Shown piece by piece: positions 43,055 through 50,522 of a DNA stretch of 60,490 bases (the stretch's first letter is position 1; every line of letters starts with the position of its first letter). The DNA comes from Clostridiales bacterium (GTDB taxonomy: Bacteria > Bacillota > Clostridia > Oscillospirales > CAG-272). The notes under the pieces were generated by a model that saw nothing but the letters and a program-made list of their open reading frames with translations, did not search any database and was not told the origin of the DNA. The stretch lies in contig JAEEYP010000078.1 in NCBI GenBank assembly GCA_016288155.1, forward strand, positions 1 through 60,490, given 5' to 3'. The position numbers were made by a program, and so were the translations under genes.

Positions 43055-43942
43055 TCAGATGAGCATCGTCAGAGCGCCGTGCAGGATCTCCACAGTTCCC
43101 TCCCGGACGTCTCCGCCGTATTCCCCGTCCACCGTCCACGCCAGCGGCGCGCCGCAGGAGAAGGAGATCCGGCCCGTCTGGAAGTGATACACGTGCTCCT
43201 CGTCCGCCTCCTGCGTGATGAGGATATTGATGAGGCTCTGGTGATCCGCCGCCGTCTTCGGCGTCCGGATGAGCGTCACCTCCATGAGTCCGTCGTCGAG
43301 GCGGGCGTCGTCGTTGATCGGGAGTTCGAAGCCGCCGACGGTGCGGGAGTTCGTCATCATGCCGTAGATGAAATCGTCCTCAAGCTCCCGGCCGTCCCAG
43401 GAGAAGCGGATATGATAGCTGCCGACGCGCGCGAGGCTCTTCGCGCCCTCGAGCATATAGGCGAGTTTGCCGAAGCTGTTCTTGAGCGAACGCGGCGTCT
43501 GGTAGGAAGCCTCCGTGAACAGCCCGAAGGCGGACACGTACACGAACGGCTTTCCGCCGAAGTATCCGAGATCGATCGGCTCCTCGTGCCCGAGCGCGAT
43601 GCGGCGCGCCGCCTCCAGCGGATCCTTCGGGATCCGGCGGGTCGAGGCGAAATCGTTGACCGTCCCGCAGGGGATATAGCCGAGGCGCGCCGGGATCCCC
43701 GCCGCGCGCACGGCGCCGGCCGCCTGGCTGAGCGTCCCGTCGCCGCCGCAGCAGACGACGGTGTCGTAGAGCGCGCCGTCCGCGGCGATCGTCCGCTCCG
43801 CGTCGTCGCCGTCCTGCGTCACGCGCACCGTCACGTCGTAGTCCGCCTTGATGAAGCAGTCCACGATATCGAGCAGACTGGCGCCGACCGTCGTCCGTCC
43901 CGCCACGGGATTCACGAGAAGAAGAAGTTTTTTGTCACACAT
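43055..43942 (-). CDS. Diacylglycerol kinase-like lipid kinase (YegS/BmrU family)
   Basis: A 295-residue lipid kinase. The nucleotide-binding motif GGDGT is at 66-70, preceded by 'NPVAGR' (11-16) and followed by 'IPCGTVNDFA'. The C-terminal domain ends with 'YGGDVREGTVEI'. It would phosphorylate diacylglycerol or a related membrane lipid at the inner face of the membrane. AAAGG precedes the ATG and a promoter with extended -10 lies at 44018-44046. The next gene, a propeller protein, is probably co-transcribed. Confidence 0.86.
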   Translation of the reverse strand: MCDKKLLLLVNPVAGRTTVGASLLDIVDCFIKADYDVTVRVTQDGDDAERTIAADGALYDTVVCCGGDGTLSQAAGAVRAAGIPARLGYIPCGTVNDFASTRRIPKDPLEAARRIALGHEEPIDLGYFGGKPFVYVSAFGLFTEASYQTPRSLKNSFGKLAYMLEGAKSLARVGSYHIRFSWDGRELEDDFIYGMMTNSRTVGGFELPINDDARLDDGLMEVTLIRTPKTAADHQSLINILITQEADEEHVYHFQTGRISFSCGAPLAWTVDGEYGGDVREGTVEILHGALTMLI

Positions 43943-44017
43943 ACCGATCCTTTCCGTACCGCGCGGGCGGTCGTCCCCTGCCGTCGTTCACCGCGCACGT
44001 CATAACGTACCGTGTAT

Positions 44018-44046
44018 ATTATAGCATGTTCCGGCGGCGGTTGCAA
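44018..44046 (-). promoter_or_regulatory. Sigma-A promoter of the lipid kinase
   Basis: On the minus strand: TTGCAA (44046-44041), 17 bases, TATAAT (44023-44018) with TGC before the -10. It is divergent from the promoter at 44079-44107. Confidence 0.78.
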
Positions 44047-44078
44047 TCCGTCCGCGCGGAACTTTTCCGAAAAATCCC

Positions 44079-44107
44079 TTGCCTTTTCCCGCGATTTCCT
44101 GTATAAT
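44079..44107 (+). promoter_or_regulatory. Sigma-A promoter ahead of the frameshifted small gene
   Basis: TTGCCT (44079-44084), 17 bases, TATAAT (44102-44107). It lies about 50 bases before the ATG at 44157. Confidence 0.7.
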
Positions 44108-44156
44108 TGTCAAAGATGCGATCCGCTCTCCGGGATGTCCGGACGAAGGAGGAACC

Positions 44157-44404
44157 ATGACGGAAGTACTCGTTCACGCCGACGGCACGCTCGTCAAAGG
44201 AAGGACGGGGTATCCGCCGCTTTCCGCCGTCACGGACGGCGACGCCGCACCGTCCGCTCGGAGGGCGCGCCGCTCGTGATATGCGGGAACTTCAACGGCT
44301 ATAAATTCATGACGTACGCCTTCACGACGGACGAGGACACGGACGCCCCGATCGTCATGACGGCGTTCCGCCGCAAATTCTCCGTCCATATCGACAGAAA
44401 GTGA
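44157..44404 (+). pseudogene. Small hypothetical gene with a probable -1 frameshift
   Basis: AAGGAGG lies 4 bases before the ATG at 44157. The first frame gives 'MTEVLVHADGTLVKGRTGYPPLSAVTDGDA' and then degenerates into Arg/Ser-rich codons to a stop at 44279. A neighbouring frame continues with ordinary protein-like sequence ('GAPLVICGNFNGYKF' to 'FSVHIDRK') to a stop at 44404. Adding one base near 44247 would join them into about 82 residues. Either the gene is broken or there is a sequence error; programmed frameshifting is possible but no slippery run is evident. Function unknown. Confidence 0.55.
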
Positions 44405-44438
44405 TCCCCCATCACGCAAGGAAAGGAACGGTATCCCC

Positions 44439-44804
44439 ATGAATCAGGAACCCACACCCACCCCGTCTCCCGCCCGCCGCCACTGCCCGCGCTGCGGCAG
44501 GATCCTGCCCGACGACGCGCTCTTCTGCGGCGACTGCGGCATCTCTCTTGAAACGGGGCTGACCGCCCCTCTCGCCTCCGAGACGCCCGCGCTCGATACG
44601 GAACCGCTCAGCGTCGGCGATTATCTGATGATGCGGATCCTGTCGATGCTTCCGGTCATCGGAGTGCTGCTCCTCCTCGTGTGGGCGTTCAGCAGCGTCG
44701 GCAGTCTCCACCGCCGGAATTTCAGCCGTGCCGAGCTGATCCTCACCGTCGCCGGACACCTCCTGTTCCTATTCTTCCTCATCGTGGCGTCCCGGTATTT
44801 CTGA
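44439..44804 (+). CDS. Zinc-ribbon membrane protein
   Basis: A 121-residue protein with an N-terminal zinc ribbon (CPRCG at about 16-20 and CGDCG at about 30-34) of the type found on many small Firmicutes proteins. Two predicted membrane helices follow (about 68-88 and 100-119). AAAGGAA lies about 9 bases before the ATG. It is followed by the spoIIR promoter region; read-through into spoIIR would carry a hairpin that masks the spoIIR ribosome-binding site. Function unknown. Confidence 0.75.
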   Translation: MNQEPTPTPSPARRHCPRCGRILPDDALFCGDCGISLETGLTAPLASETPALDTEPLSVGDYLMMRILSMLPVIGVLLLLVWAFSSVGSLHRRNFSRAELILTVAGHLLFLFFLIVASRYF

Positions 44805-44824
44805 AACGAAAAAACGCGCTCCGT

Positions 44825-44854
44825 GCATACGCTCCGTGCCGTCGGGGGATACTG
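44825..44854 (+). promoter_or_regulatory. Sigma-F type (forespore) promoter of spoIIR
   Basis: GCATA (44825-44829), 15 bases, GGGGATACTG (44845-44854). This matches the B. subtilis sigma-F pattern GYWTA-N15-GGNRANANTW at all but the last position. It sits directly upstream of spoIIR, a known sigma-F gene. Confidence 0.78.
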
Positions 44855-44875
44855 TCTCATCCCGACTGCACGGAG
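44832..44875 (+). promoter_or_regulatory. Inverted repeat that can mask the spoIIR ribosome-binding site
   Basis: A 15-base arm at 44832-44846 pairs with 44861-44875 with one mismatch. The right arm contains GGAG of the spoIIR Shine-Dalgarno sequence (44872-44876). The left arm lies upstream of the expected sigma-F start site, so only transcripts coming from further upstream could form it. Confidence 0.6.
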
Positions 44876-44884
44876 GTGTTGTTT

Positions 44885-45490
44885 ATGAAAGCGATCCGCG
44901 TAACGGCGGCGCTCTGCGCGGCGGTGCTCGCCGCCGTCTGCATCCTGTCCTGCCTGCCGATCCACGGCGAGGAGGAGATCTACCGCTCGGTGCTCCGGCT
45001 CCACGTGCTCGCCGTCTCGGACGAGCCGGAGGAACAGTCGCGCAAACTGCGCGTGCGCGACGCCGTGCTCGACGCGCTCCGGGAGCCGATGGCGGACGCC
45101 GTCTCGCTCTCCGATGCGCTCGAACGCGCGCGCGGCGCGCTGCCCGCCGTCCGCGAGGCGGCGCAGCGCGAGGCGGGGGACGTCCCCGTCACGGTGACGC
45201 TCGGGCGGGAGACGTATCCGACGCGCGTGTACGGATCGTACGCGCTGCCTGCCGGCGAATACGCCTCCCTGCGCGTGACGCTCGGAGAAGGCGAGGGGCG
45301 CAACTGGTGGTGCGTTCTGTTCCCGCAGCTCTGCACGGCGCGGGCGGAGGACGACGGAGAGGAGGCGTTCCTTGCCGCGGGCTTCACGCCGGAGCAGGTG
45401 CGCGTCATCAGAAAGGGCGGAGGAACGAAGTACAAGATCCGTTTCCGCCTCCTTGAGATCCTCTCGGAGACCTTCGGATTCTCTTACTGA
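44885..45490 (+). CDS. spoIIR: Stage II sporulation protein R
   Basis: A 201-residue secreted signal protein made in the forespore; it triggers SpoIIGA to process pro-sigma-E in the mother cell. An N-terminal export signal (about 1-25) is followed by the SpoIIR hallmarks: 'YRSVLRLHVLAVSDEPEEQSRKLRVRDAVL' and, late, 'GEGRNWWCVLFPQLC'. GGAGGTG lies 6-7 bases before the ATG at 44885, and a good sigma-F promoter stands in front. It is a single gene ending at a strong terminator. It marks the organism as a spore former, or recently descended from one. Confidence 0.93.
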   Translation: MKAIRVTAALCAAVLAAVCILSCLPIHGEEEIYRSVLRLHVLAVSDEPEEQSRKLRVRDAVLDALREPMADAVSLSDALERARGALPAVREAAQREAGDVPVTVTLGRETYPTRVYGSYALPAGEYASLRVTLGEGEGRNWWCVLFPQLCTARAEDDGEEAFLAAGFTPEQVRVIRKGGGTKYKIRFRLLEILSETFGFSY

Positions 45491-45500
45491 ACGAAAACGA

Positions 45501-45533
45501 AAGAAGCGGTCCGCCCGGCGGACCGCTTCTTTA
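45501..45533. terminator. Bidirectional terminator between spoIIR and the lipoprotein gene
   Basis: A 15-bp arm (AAGAAGCGGTCCGCC) meets its complement almost without loop (45517-45531) and is followed by T residues; the reverse strand ends in TTTCGTTTT. It lies between convergent genes. Confidence 0.88.
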
Positions 45534-45552
45534 TTCTGCTATTCTGCGCATT

Positions 45553-46218
45553 TCACGCTTCCTCAAGCTCCATGAAATAGAGCGAGCCGTCCCCCCGCTT
45601 GACGATGAGGACGAAGTATTCCGGCGAGACGATCCCGTCGACGCGGTTGCGGAACCACATCCGGTACGTCCGCTCCGTCTCCTCCAGCCGGAGGACCGTC
45701 ACCGTCACCTCGCTCGGCTGCGGATTCGCCGCCGTCGTATAGGCGTCGATCTTGTCCAGATACTGGAAGAGCGCGCCGCTGCGGTTCGCGATCTTCTCGC
45801 TGCCGCCGAACGTCGCGTAGACGACGGACTCGAAATCCGCCGCCGGGATGAGGACGCTGAGCTGCATCTGCGGATACGCCTCGGCGGCGCGGTCGATCAG
45901 CGCGCGGTTGCCCGCGTACTGCGCGTAATTCTCCTCGAGCATCCGGTTGAGCACGGCGTCCCGGCACGCCTGCGCCGCCTCCCGCACGCCGGAAAACGGA
46001 TTCAGATACGGCGTGTTGACGGTCAGCGAGCGCGTCATGGCGGCGAGGCGCTGCGCCTCCTCTCCCTCCGTATCGAGCACGGCGAGCGTCTCCTCGCCGC
46101 GGTAGTTGTGCGTATCGAAGCCGAGCCGGGAAAGCAGTCCCTCCGCGGCGCAGCCGGAGAGCACGAAAAACAGCAGAAAAAGCGCAGGGAACGCCGCGTG
46201 ATATCCTACCCTTTTCAC
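45553..46218 (-). CDS. Hypothetical lipoprotein
   Basis: A 221-residue predicted lipoprotein: start at GTG 46218 with GGAGGG 7 bases upstream, hydrophobic segment, then lipobox LSGC near residue 22. An in-frame ATG at 46263 would add an unlikely polar extension. The mature part is a mixed alpha/beta domain with 'SLTVNTPYLNPF' and 'YRMWFRNRVDG' but no known catalytic motif. It starts 54 bases downstream of folC, so it may belong to the folT-folC transcript. Function unknown. Confidence 0.7.
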   Translation of the reverse strand: MKRVGYHAAFPALFLLFFVLSGCAAEGLLSRLGFDTHNYRGEETLAVLDTEGEEAQRLAAMTRSLTVNTPYLNPFSGVREAAQACRDAVLNRMLEENYAQYAGNRALIDRAAEAYPQMQLSVLIPAADFESVVYATFGGSEKIANRSGALFQYLDKIDAYTTAANPQPSEVTVTVLRLEETERTYRMWFRNRVDGIVSPEYFVLIVKRGDGSLYFMELEEA

Positions 46219-46272
46219 GGTGCTTCCCTCCGCTTTCACGTTATGATATAGATTTCCGGGCACCTCTGCCGC

Positions 46273-47562
46273 TTACGGCGCGAGCGCCGCCTTCAGCGCG
46301 GCCTTCACGTCCGCGTACATATACAGCGAGCCCAGGCACAAAAGCGGTCTGCCCGTCTGCGCGGCGTGCGCCGCGGCGGCGGCGACGCCCTCCGCCAGCT
46401 CCGCATACGCCTCCGCCTCGACACCGCGGTCGGAAAACAGACGCGCGGCGTCCGCGGCATCGAGCGAGCGGGCGTTGTGCGGCGTGACCGTCGTGACGTG
46501 AGAAGCATACGGCGCGAGGATGCCGATCATCCGCGCGTATTCCTTGTCCGCCATCACGCCCATCAGCATCTCGACGCGTCCGTCCGGCGTCCGCGGCGAG
46601 AGCAAAGCGCGGATGTTCTCCGCCGCGCCCGCGATGCCCTGCGGATTGTGCGCGCCGTCGTAGACGACGAGCGGCTCGCGCGACAGGATCTCAAAGCGCG
46701 CCTTCCAGCGTGCGCGGGCGAGTCCCTGCCGGACCGCCGCCGTCGGGATACCGCATCCGCTTTCGCGCAACAGGCGCACGGCGGTCAGAACGAGCGCCGT
46801 ATTGCGGACCTGATACAGTCCCCGGAGCGCGACCCGCACCGGCTCTCCCTCAAAGCGAAAGCGCGTTCCGTCCAGGCTGACGGACACGTCGGATATTTTA
46901 TCAAACGGCACGCGTACGTACGGGCTGCCGCGCCGGGCTGCCTCCGCGCGGATGACGGCTTCGGCGTCCGCGTCGCCCTCTCCGAAAAGGACGGGCACGC
47001 CGGGCTTGATGATCCCGGCCTTCTCCGCGGCGATCTTCGCCGTGGTATCGCCGAGGATCGCGCAGTGATCGAGCGCGATGCCGGTGATTATAGATAAAAC
47101 GGAGGTGGAGATCACGTTCGTCGAATCGAGCCGTCCTCCGAGCCCGCATTCGAGCACCACCCAGTCGCATCCCGCGCGGGCGTAGTATACGAACGCGATG
47201 GCCGTGATCAGTTCGAACTCCGTCGGGCTGTCCTCCATCTGCTCCGCCTGCGCGCGGACGAGCTCCGTCGCGCATGCGAGATCCCGGTTCGTGATCGGTC
47301 TCCGGCCGAGCATGATCCGCTCGTTGAACCGTTCCACGAACGGCGAGGTGAACAAGCCCACCCGGTACCCGGCGGCGCCGAGGATCGACGCGAGCATGGC
47401 GGAGGTCGAACCCTTGCCGTTCGTCCCGGCGACGTGGATGAAGCGGAGCCGATCTTCCGGATGCCCGAGCCGCTCACACAGCTCGGCGATCCGGGAAAGT
47501 CCGGGACGGCTGCCCTTCCAGCTTACGGAATGGATGTATTCGAGCGCTTTCCGATACGTCAT
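46273..47562 (-). CDS. folC: Folylpolyglutamate/dihydrofolate synthase
   Basis: A 429-residue Mur-ligase-like enzyme that adds glutamate to folates and possibly to dihydropteroate. The ATP loop 'HVAGTNGKGST' (43-53), the 'TSPFVERFNERI' region, 'ECGLGGRLDSTN' and 'LVVYDGAHNPQG' are all typical of FolC. It starts 9 bases after folT and therefore lies under the THF riboswitch. The neighbours fit the logic: FolT brings folate in and FolC traps it as polyglutamate. Confidence 0.94.
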   Translation of the reverse strand: MTYRKALEYIHSVSWKGSRPGLSRIAELCERLGHPEDRLRFIHVAGTNGKGSTSAMLASILGAAGYRVGLFTSPFVERFNERIMLGRRPITNRDLACATELVRAQAEQMEDSPTEFELITAIAFVYYARAGCDWVVLECGLGGRLDSTNVISTSVLSIITGIALDHCAILGDTTAKIAAEKAGIIKPGVPVLFGEGDADAEAVIRAEAARRGSPYVRVPFDKISDVSVSLDGTRFRFEGEPVRVALRGLYQVRNTALVLTAVRLLRESGCGIPTAAVRQGLARARWKARFEILSREPLVVYDGAHNPQGIAGAAENIRALLSPRTPDGRVEMLMGVMADKEYARMIGILAPYASHVTTVTPHNARSLDAADAARLFSDRGVEAEAYAELAEGVAAAAAHAAQTGRPLLCLGSLYMYADVKAALKAALAP

Positions 47563-47571
47563 ACGACCGCC

Positions 47572-48120
47572 TCAGAGACGAAAGGATTTTTTGAGCGCGT
47601 CCCGCAGCGGGACGAGCAAAGGCAGGAAGATCAGATTGACCGGCACGAGCATCGCATACTCCGGCAGACGGTACACGAACCATCCCCAATACGTCCTGCT
47701 CTCGTACAGGATGCTCACCCACAAGGTATCGACGAACAGGCCGATCAAAACGCAGTTGATGCCGACGACCGGGAGAAAATGCGGAAAATACTCCACGGTA
47801 TCCCGATGCAGAAACCATCCGTACACGGCGCCCTTCAGCGCCGCCGTGACCGTAAATCCCACGAAATACGGGCCGAACGGGAAGAGCAGCGCGCCGATGA
47901 GATCCGCCAGCCCGCCGACGGCGGCGCCGGCGGCCGGACCGTACAGCATCGCCGCGAAGGCGACGGGAACGAAGGCGAAGCCGATGATCCACCCCGCCGT
48001 ATGGATGGAGGCAAAGCGGTTGAGTACCACGCTCAGCGCGGTCAGCATGCCGAGGATCGCCAGTCTTCTCGCGTCGACGGCGATGCGGCGGCGATCTTTC
48101 TTGTCCGTGTCGTTTTTCAA
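47572..48120 (-). CDS. folT: Folate ECF transporter S component
   Basis: A 182-residue membrane protein with about six hydrophobic segments, the S component that binds folate for an energy-coupling-factor transporter (the EcfAA'T module is not in the window). Family features include 'TALSVVLNRFASIHT' after a short basic N-terminus, then 'FGPYFVGFTVTAALKGAVYGW'. The start is TTG at 48120, with GGGAGGAAT 6-7 bases upstream. The folate-specific call rests on the adjacent folC and on a THF riboswitch in its leader. Confidence 0.88.
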   Translation of the reverse strand: MKNDTDKKDRRRIAVDARRLAILGMLTALSVVLNRFASIHTAGWIIGFAFVPVAFAAMLYGPAAGAAVGGLADLIGALLFPFGPYFVGFTVTAALKGAVYGWFLHRDTVEYFPHFLPVVGINCVLIGLFVDTLWVSILYESRTYWGWFVYRLPEYAMLVPVNLIFLPLLVPLRDALKKSFRL

Positions 48121-48190
48121 ATCGATTCCTCCCGTGGATCTGCATACAGAATCTCCTGCTGTACCGATGCGAGAGGAATACTCCGGGCAT

Positions 48191-48290
48191 CACAGTGGGA
48201 TTCGGCCGGCGCACCGCAGAGGACGCCTCTTTCGTCCGGCGGACAACTCCCCGTTCCTCCGGCACTTGACGCGCGCCGACCTACTCTGTC
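48191..48290 (-). promoter_or_regulatory. Tetrahydrofolate (THF) riboswitch upstream of folT
   Basis: Read on the minus strand, the leader carries the THF class pattern: ACAG-AGTAG, a P1 arm GGTCGGCGC, the conserved GCGTCAAGTG, a stem holding AACGGGGAGTTG, then GGACGAAAG, and GCGGTGCGCCGGCC closing P1. The outer ACAG pairs with CTGT. The order of conserved blocks matches the folT riboswitch of Eubacterium siraeum as I remember it. Between it and the start, ATTCCTC can pair with the GAGGAAT of the ribosome-binding site, suggesting control of translation. Confidence 0.85.
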
Positions 48291-48296
48291 GCTATC

Positions 48297-48325
48297 ATTA
48301 TAGCACAGCGGCGGGGAAAATGCAA
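48297..48325 (-). promoter_or_regulatory. Sigma-A promoter of the folT-folC unit
   Basis: On the minus strand: TTGCAT (48325-48320), 17 bases, TATAAT (48302-48297) with TGC before the -10. It starts the transcript just ahead of the riboswitch. Confidence 0.8.
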
Positions 48326-48352
48326 GAGCCCGCCGCAAAGAACGGCGGGCTC
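48317..48352 (-). terminator. Terminator of hprK overlapping the folT promoter
   Basis: On the minus strand a perfect 10-bp stem (GAGCCCGCCG with CGGCGGGCTC) and 7-base loop is followed by TTGCATTTT. The TTGCAT of this tail is also the -35 box of the folT promoter. Confidence 0.68.
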
Positions 48353-48369
48353 CGTCGGACGTCGTCGGT

Positions 48370-49317
48370 TCACCGCGTCTCGTCCGCCTCGTCCATCTCT
48401 CCCATCAGCTTGCGGTTGAATTCCTCGGCGGTATTGTAGCCCATGCGCTTCTGACGGTTGTTCATGGCGGCGATCTCGATGATAATGGCGAGGTTCCGCC
48501 CCGGACGGACGGGGATCGTCATCGACGGGATGCGGATCCCCATGATGTCCACCGTCTCCGAATCGAGTCCGAGACGGTCGTACATCTTCCCCTGCACCCA
48601 GTTCTCGAGCTGGATCACGAGCTCCACCTTCTCGGTGACCTTGACCGCGCCCATGCCGAACAGACGCCGCACGTCGACGATGCCGATGCCGCGCAGTTCG
48701 ATGTAATACCGGATCAGCTCCGGCGCCGTGCCGATGATCGTCTTGGCGGAGACGCGCTTGAGCTCGACCGCGTCGTCCGCGATGAGCCGGTGCCCGCGTT
48801 TGATGAGTTCGATCGCAGTCTCGCTCTTGCCGACGCCGCTGTCGCCGAGGATGAGCACGCCCTCGCCGTACACCTCGACGAACACGCCGTGCCGCGTGAT
48901 GCTCGGCGCGAGCGACAGCGTCAGAAACGCCATGATCGCCGCCGTGAAGCTGCTCGTCGCCTGCGCCGTATGGAGGACGGGCACCTCGAAATAGGCGGAC
49001 AGTTCGAGGAATTTCGGCGTCGGCAGATTTCCGTGCGTGAAGACGACGGTCACCGGCTTGTGCGAAAAGAAATCCGTCAGCCGGTCGTTCGCCTCCTTCT
49101 CCGGCAGGCTCGCCAAGTACGAATACTCCGCCTTGCCGAGGATCTGGATCCGTTCCGGCTCGAAGTGCTCGAAATACCCGGTCAGAGGAAGTCCCGACCG
49201 CCCGACGTCCGCGATCCGGATCTGGATCTGCTTCGCCTCGCAGGGAAGATAATCCGCCTCCAGCTTCAACTCGTCGATCACGCTCTGCAGATCGATCGAG
49301 CGTATCATATCCGCCAT
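48370..49317 (-). CDS. hprK: HPr kinase/phosphorylase
   Basis: A 315-residue bifunctional enzyme that phosphorylates Ser46 of HPr and reverses it, feeding carbon catabolite control through CcpA in Firmicutes. The Walker A motif GDSGVGKS is at 158-165, preceded by 'ITRHGVFVEVYGEG' with the catalytic His143. The HprK signature 'LRGIGIVDVRRLFG' follows near 208. GGAGG lies 8-9 bases before the ATG. It has its own promoter at 49365-49393 and terminator. PTS genes themselves are not in the window. Confidence 0.96.
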   Translation of the reverse strand: MADMIRSIDLQSVIDELKLEADYLPCEAKQIQIRIADVGRSGLPLTGYFEHFEPERIQILGKAEYSYLASLPEKEANDRLTDFFSHKPVTVVFTHGNLPTPKFLELSAYFEVPVLHTAQATSSFTAAIMAFLTLSLAPSITRHGVFVEVYGEGVLILGDSGVGKSETAIELIKRGHRLIADDAVELKRVSAKTIIGTAPELIRYYIELRGIGIVDVRRLFGMGAVKVTEKVELVIQLENWVQGKMYDRLGLDSETVDIMGIRIPSMTIPVRPGRNLAIIIEIAAMNNRQKRMGYNTAEEFNRKLMGEMDEADETR

Positions 49318-49364
49318 GTCCTCAGCCTCCCGTCCGCGCCGCCCCCGGCACGTTTTCTGCCTGT

Positions 49365-49393
49365 ATTATAGCACAACCCCGGCGGCGTTGCAA
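49365..49393 (-). promoter_or_regulatory. Sigma-A promoter of hprK
   Basis: On the minus strand: TTGCAA (49393-49388), 17 bases, TATAAT (49370-49365) with TGC before the -10. Confidence 0.8.
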
Positions 49394-49517
49394 GAGGGCA
49401 GCCGCTTTTGTGCCGTCGTTCACGGTATGTTCACGATTATTTCATACCGGAGACGAAGAAATTTGTTATAATAAGGCATCATCATCCGTACGCCCCGCCG
49501 AAAGGAGTGACGAAGCC

Positions 49518-50522
49518 ATGAACGTTTCCCGTCCGCGCACAAGGATCGCGGCGCTCTTCCTCCTCGTCGCCGTATGCCTGAGCGCCTGCTCCGGCATCCC
49601 GAAGAGCACGAAGGAGGAGCTGACCGCCGTCGCCTCCGTCGGCGGATACGAGGTCTCCTACGAACAGATGCGCTACTTCGTGCTCAATCTCATGCGCGAC
49701 GAGGCGGCGGGCGACGAGACGTACTGGACACAGGAGCGCGCCGCCGAGGAAGCGCCGGCGCTCTACGCCGAGGCGCTCGATAAGATGAAGCCGTCGTACG
49801 CGATCCTTTCGCTGTGCGCCGAGTACGGCATCGATCCGGAGAACGGTGCGATCACCGATCTCGCGGACGTGCAGGTCAAGAGCTTTATCGACTCCTTTGA
49901 GAGCACCGCGGACTACGTCGCATCGCTGCGCGGCAATTACCTGACCGACCATCTGTACCGTTTCCTCGTTACCGTCGGCGTGTGCGAGGAGGAGCTGTAC
50001 TACGCCATGCTCTCCGCGGGCGACATCGCGTCTGACGACGACGTCATCGAGCCGATCGTGCGCAGCGACGCGTTCGTGCGCGTCAAACAGATCCTGATCT
50101 CATCGGAAAACGGCCGCAGTGACGAAGAGATGCGCGCCCGGGCGGAACAAGCACGGGAACGCGCGGCGGCGGGCGAGGATTTCGACGCGCTCGTGCGGGA
50201 ATACGGGGAAGACCTGTACATGTTCAATAACACCGACGGCTACTATATCTGCCGCGGCGTCTGGTATACCGAATTCGAGGATGCGGCATTCTCCCTCGCG
50301 ATCGGCGAGGTGAGCGGCGTCGTCCGTTCGGACGCCGGATACAGCGTGCTGCTCCGCTGCCCGAAAGAAGAAAAGTATCTGCGCGCGCACATGGAGGATC
50401 TGTGCGGCGACTGGCGCGACGCGCAGTTCAGCCTGAAGATCGAGGCGCGCGCGGCCGGGCTGCAGGCAGAATGCCTTGACGCGCTGGCGGCGTATACGCC
50501 GCTCACCATGACGATGCCATGA
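49518..50522 (+). CDS. PpiC-type peptidyl-prolyl isomerase lipoprotein (PrsA/SurA-like)
   Basis: A 334-residue predicted lipoprotein (lipobox LSAC, Cys24). An N-terminal SurA-like helical region (about 40-175) precedes a parvulin/PpiC domain (about 185-290) with 'VRVKQILISSENG', 'RAAAGEDFDALVREYGED' and 'GEVSGVVRSDAGYSVLL'. It would help exported proteins fold outside the membrane. AGGAG lies 9-10 bases before the ATG at 49518; a TATAAT at 49467-49472 lacks a good -35. The stop overlaps the next start (ATGA), so the following membrane protein is coupled to it. Confidence 0.82.
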   Translation: MNVSRPRTRIAALFLLVAVCLSACSGIPKSTKEELTAVASVGGYEVSYEQMRYFVLNLMRDEAAGDETYWTQERAAEEAPALYAEALDKMKPSYAILSLCAEYGIDPENGAITDLADVQVKSFIDSFESTADYVASLRGNYLTDHLYRFLVTVGVCEEELYYAMLSAGDIASDDDVIEPIVRSDAFVRVKQILISSENGRSDEEMRARAEQARERAAAGEDFDALVREYGEDLYMFNNTDGYYICRGVWYTEFEDAAFSLAIGEVSGVVRSDAGYSVLLRCPKEEKYLRAHMEDLCGDWRDAQFSLKIEARAAGLQAECLDALAAYTPLTMTMP

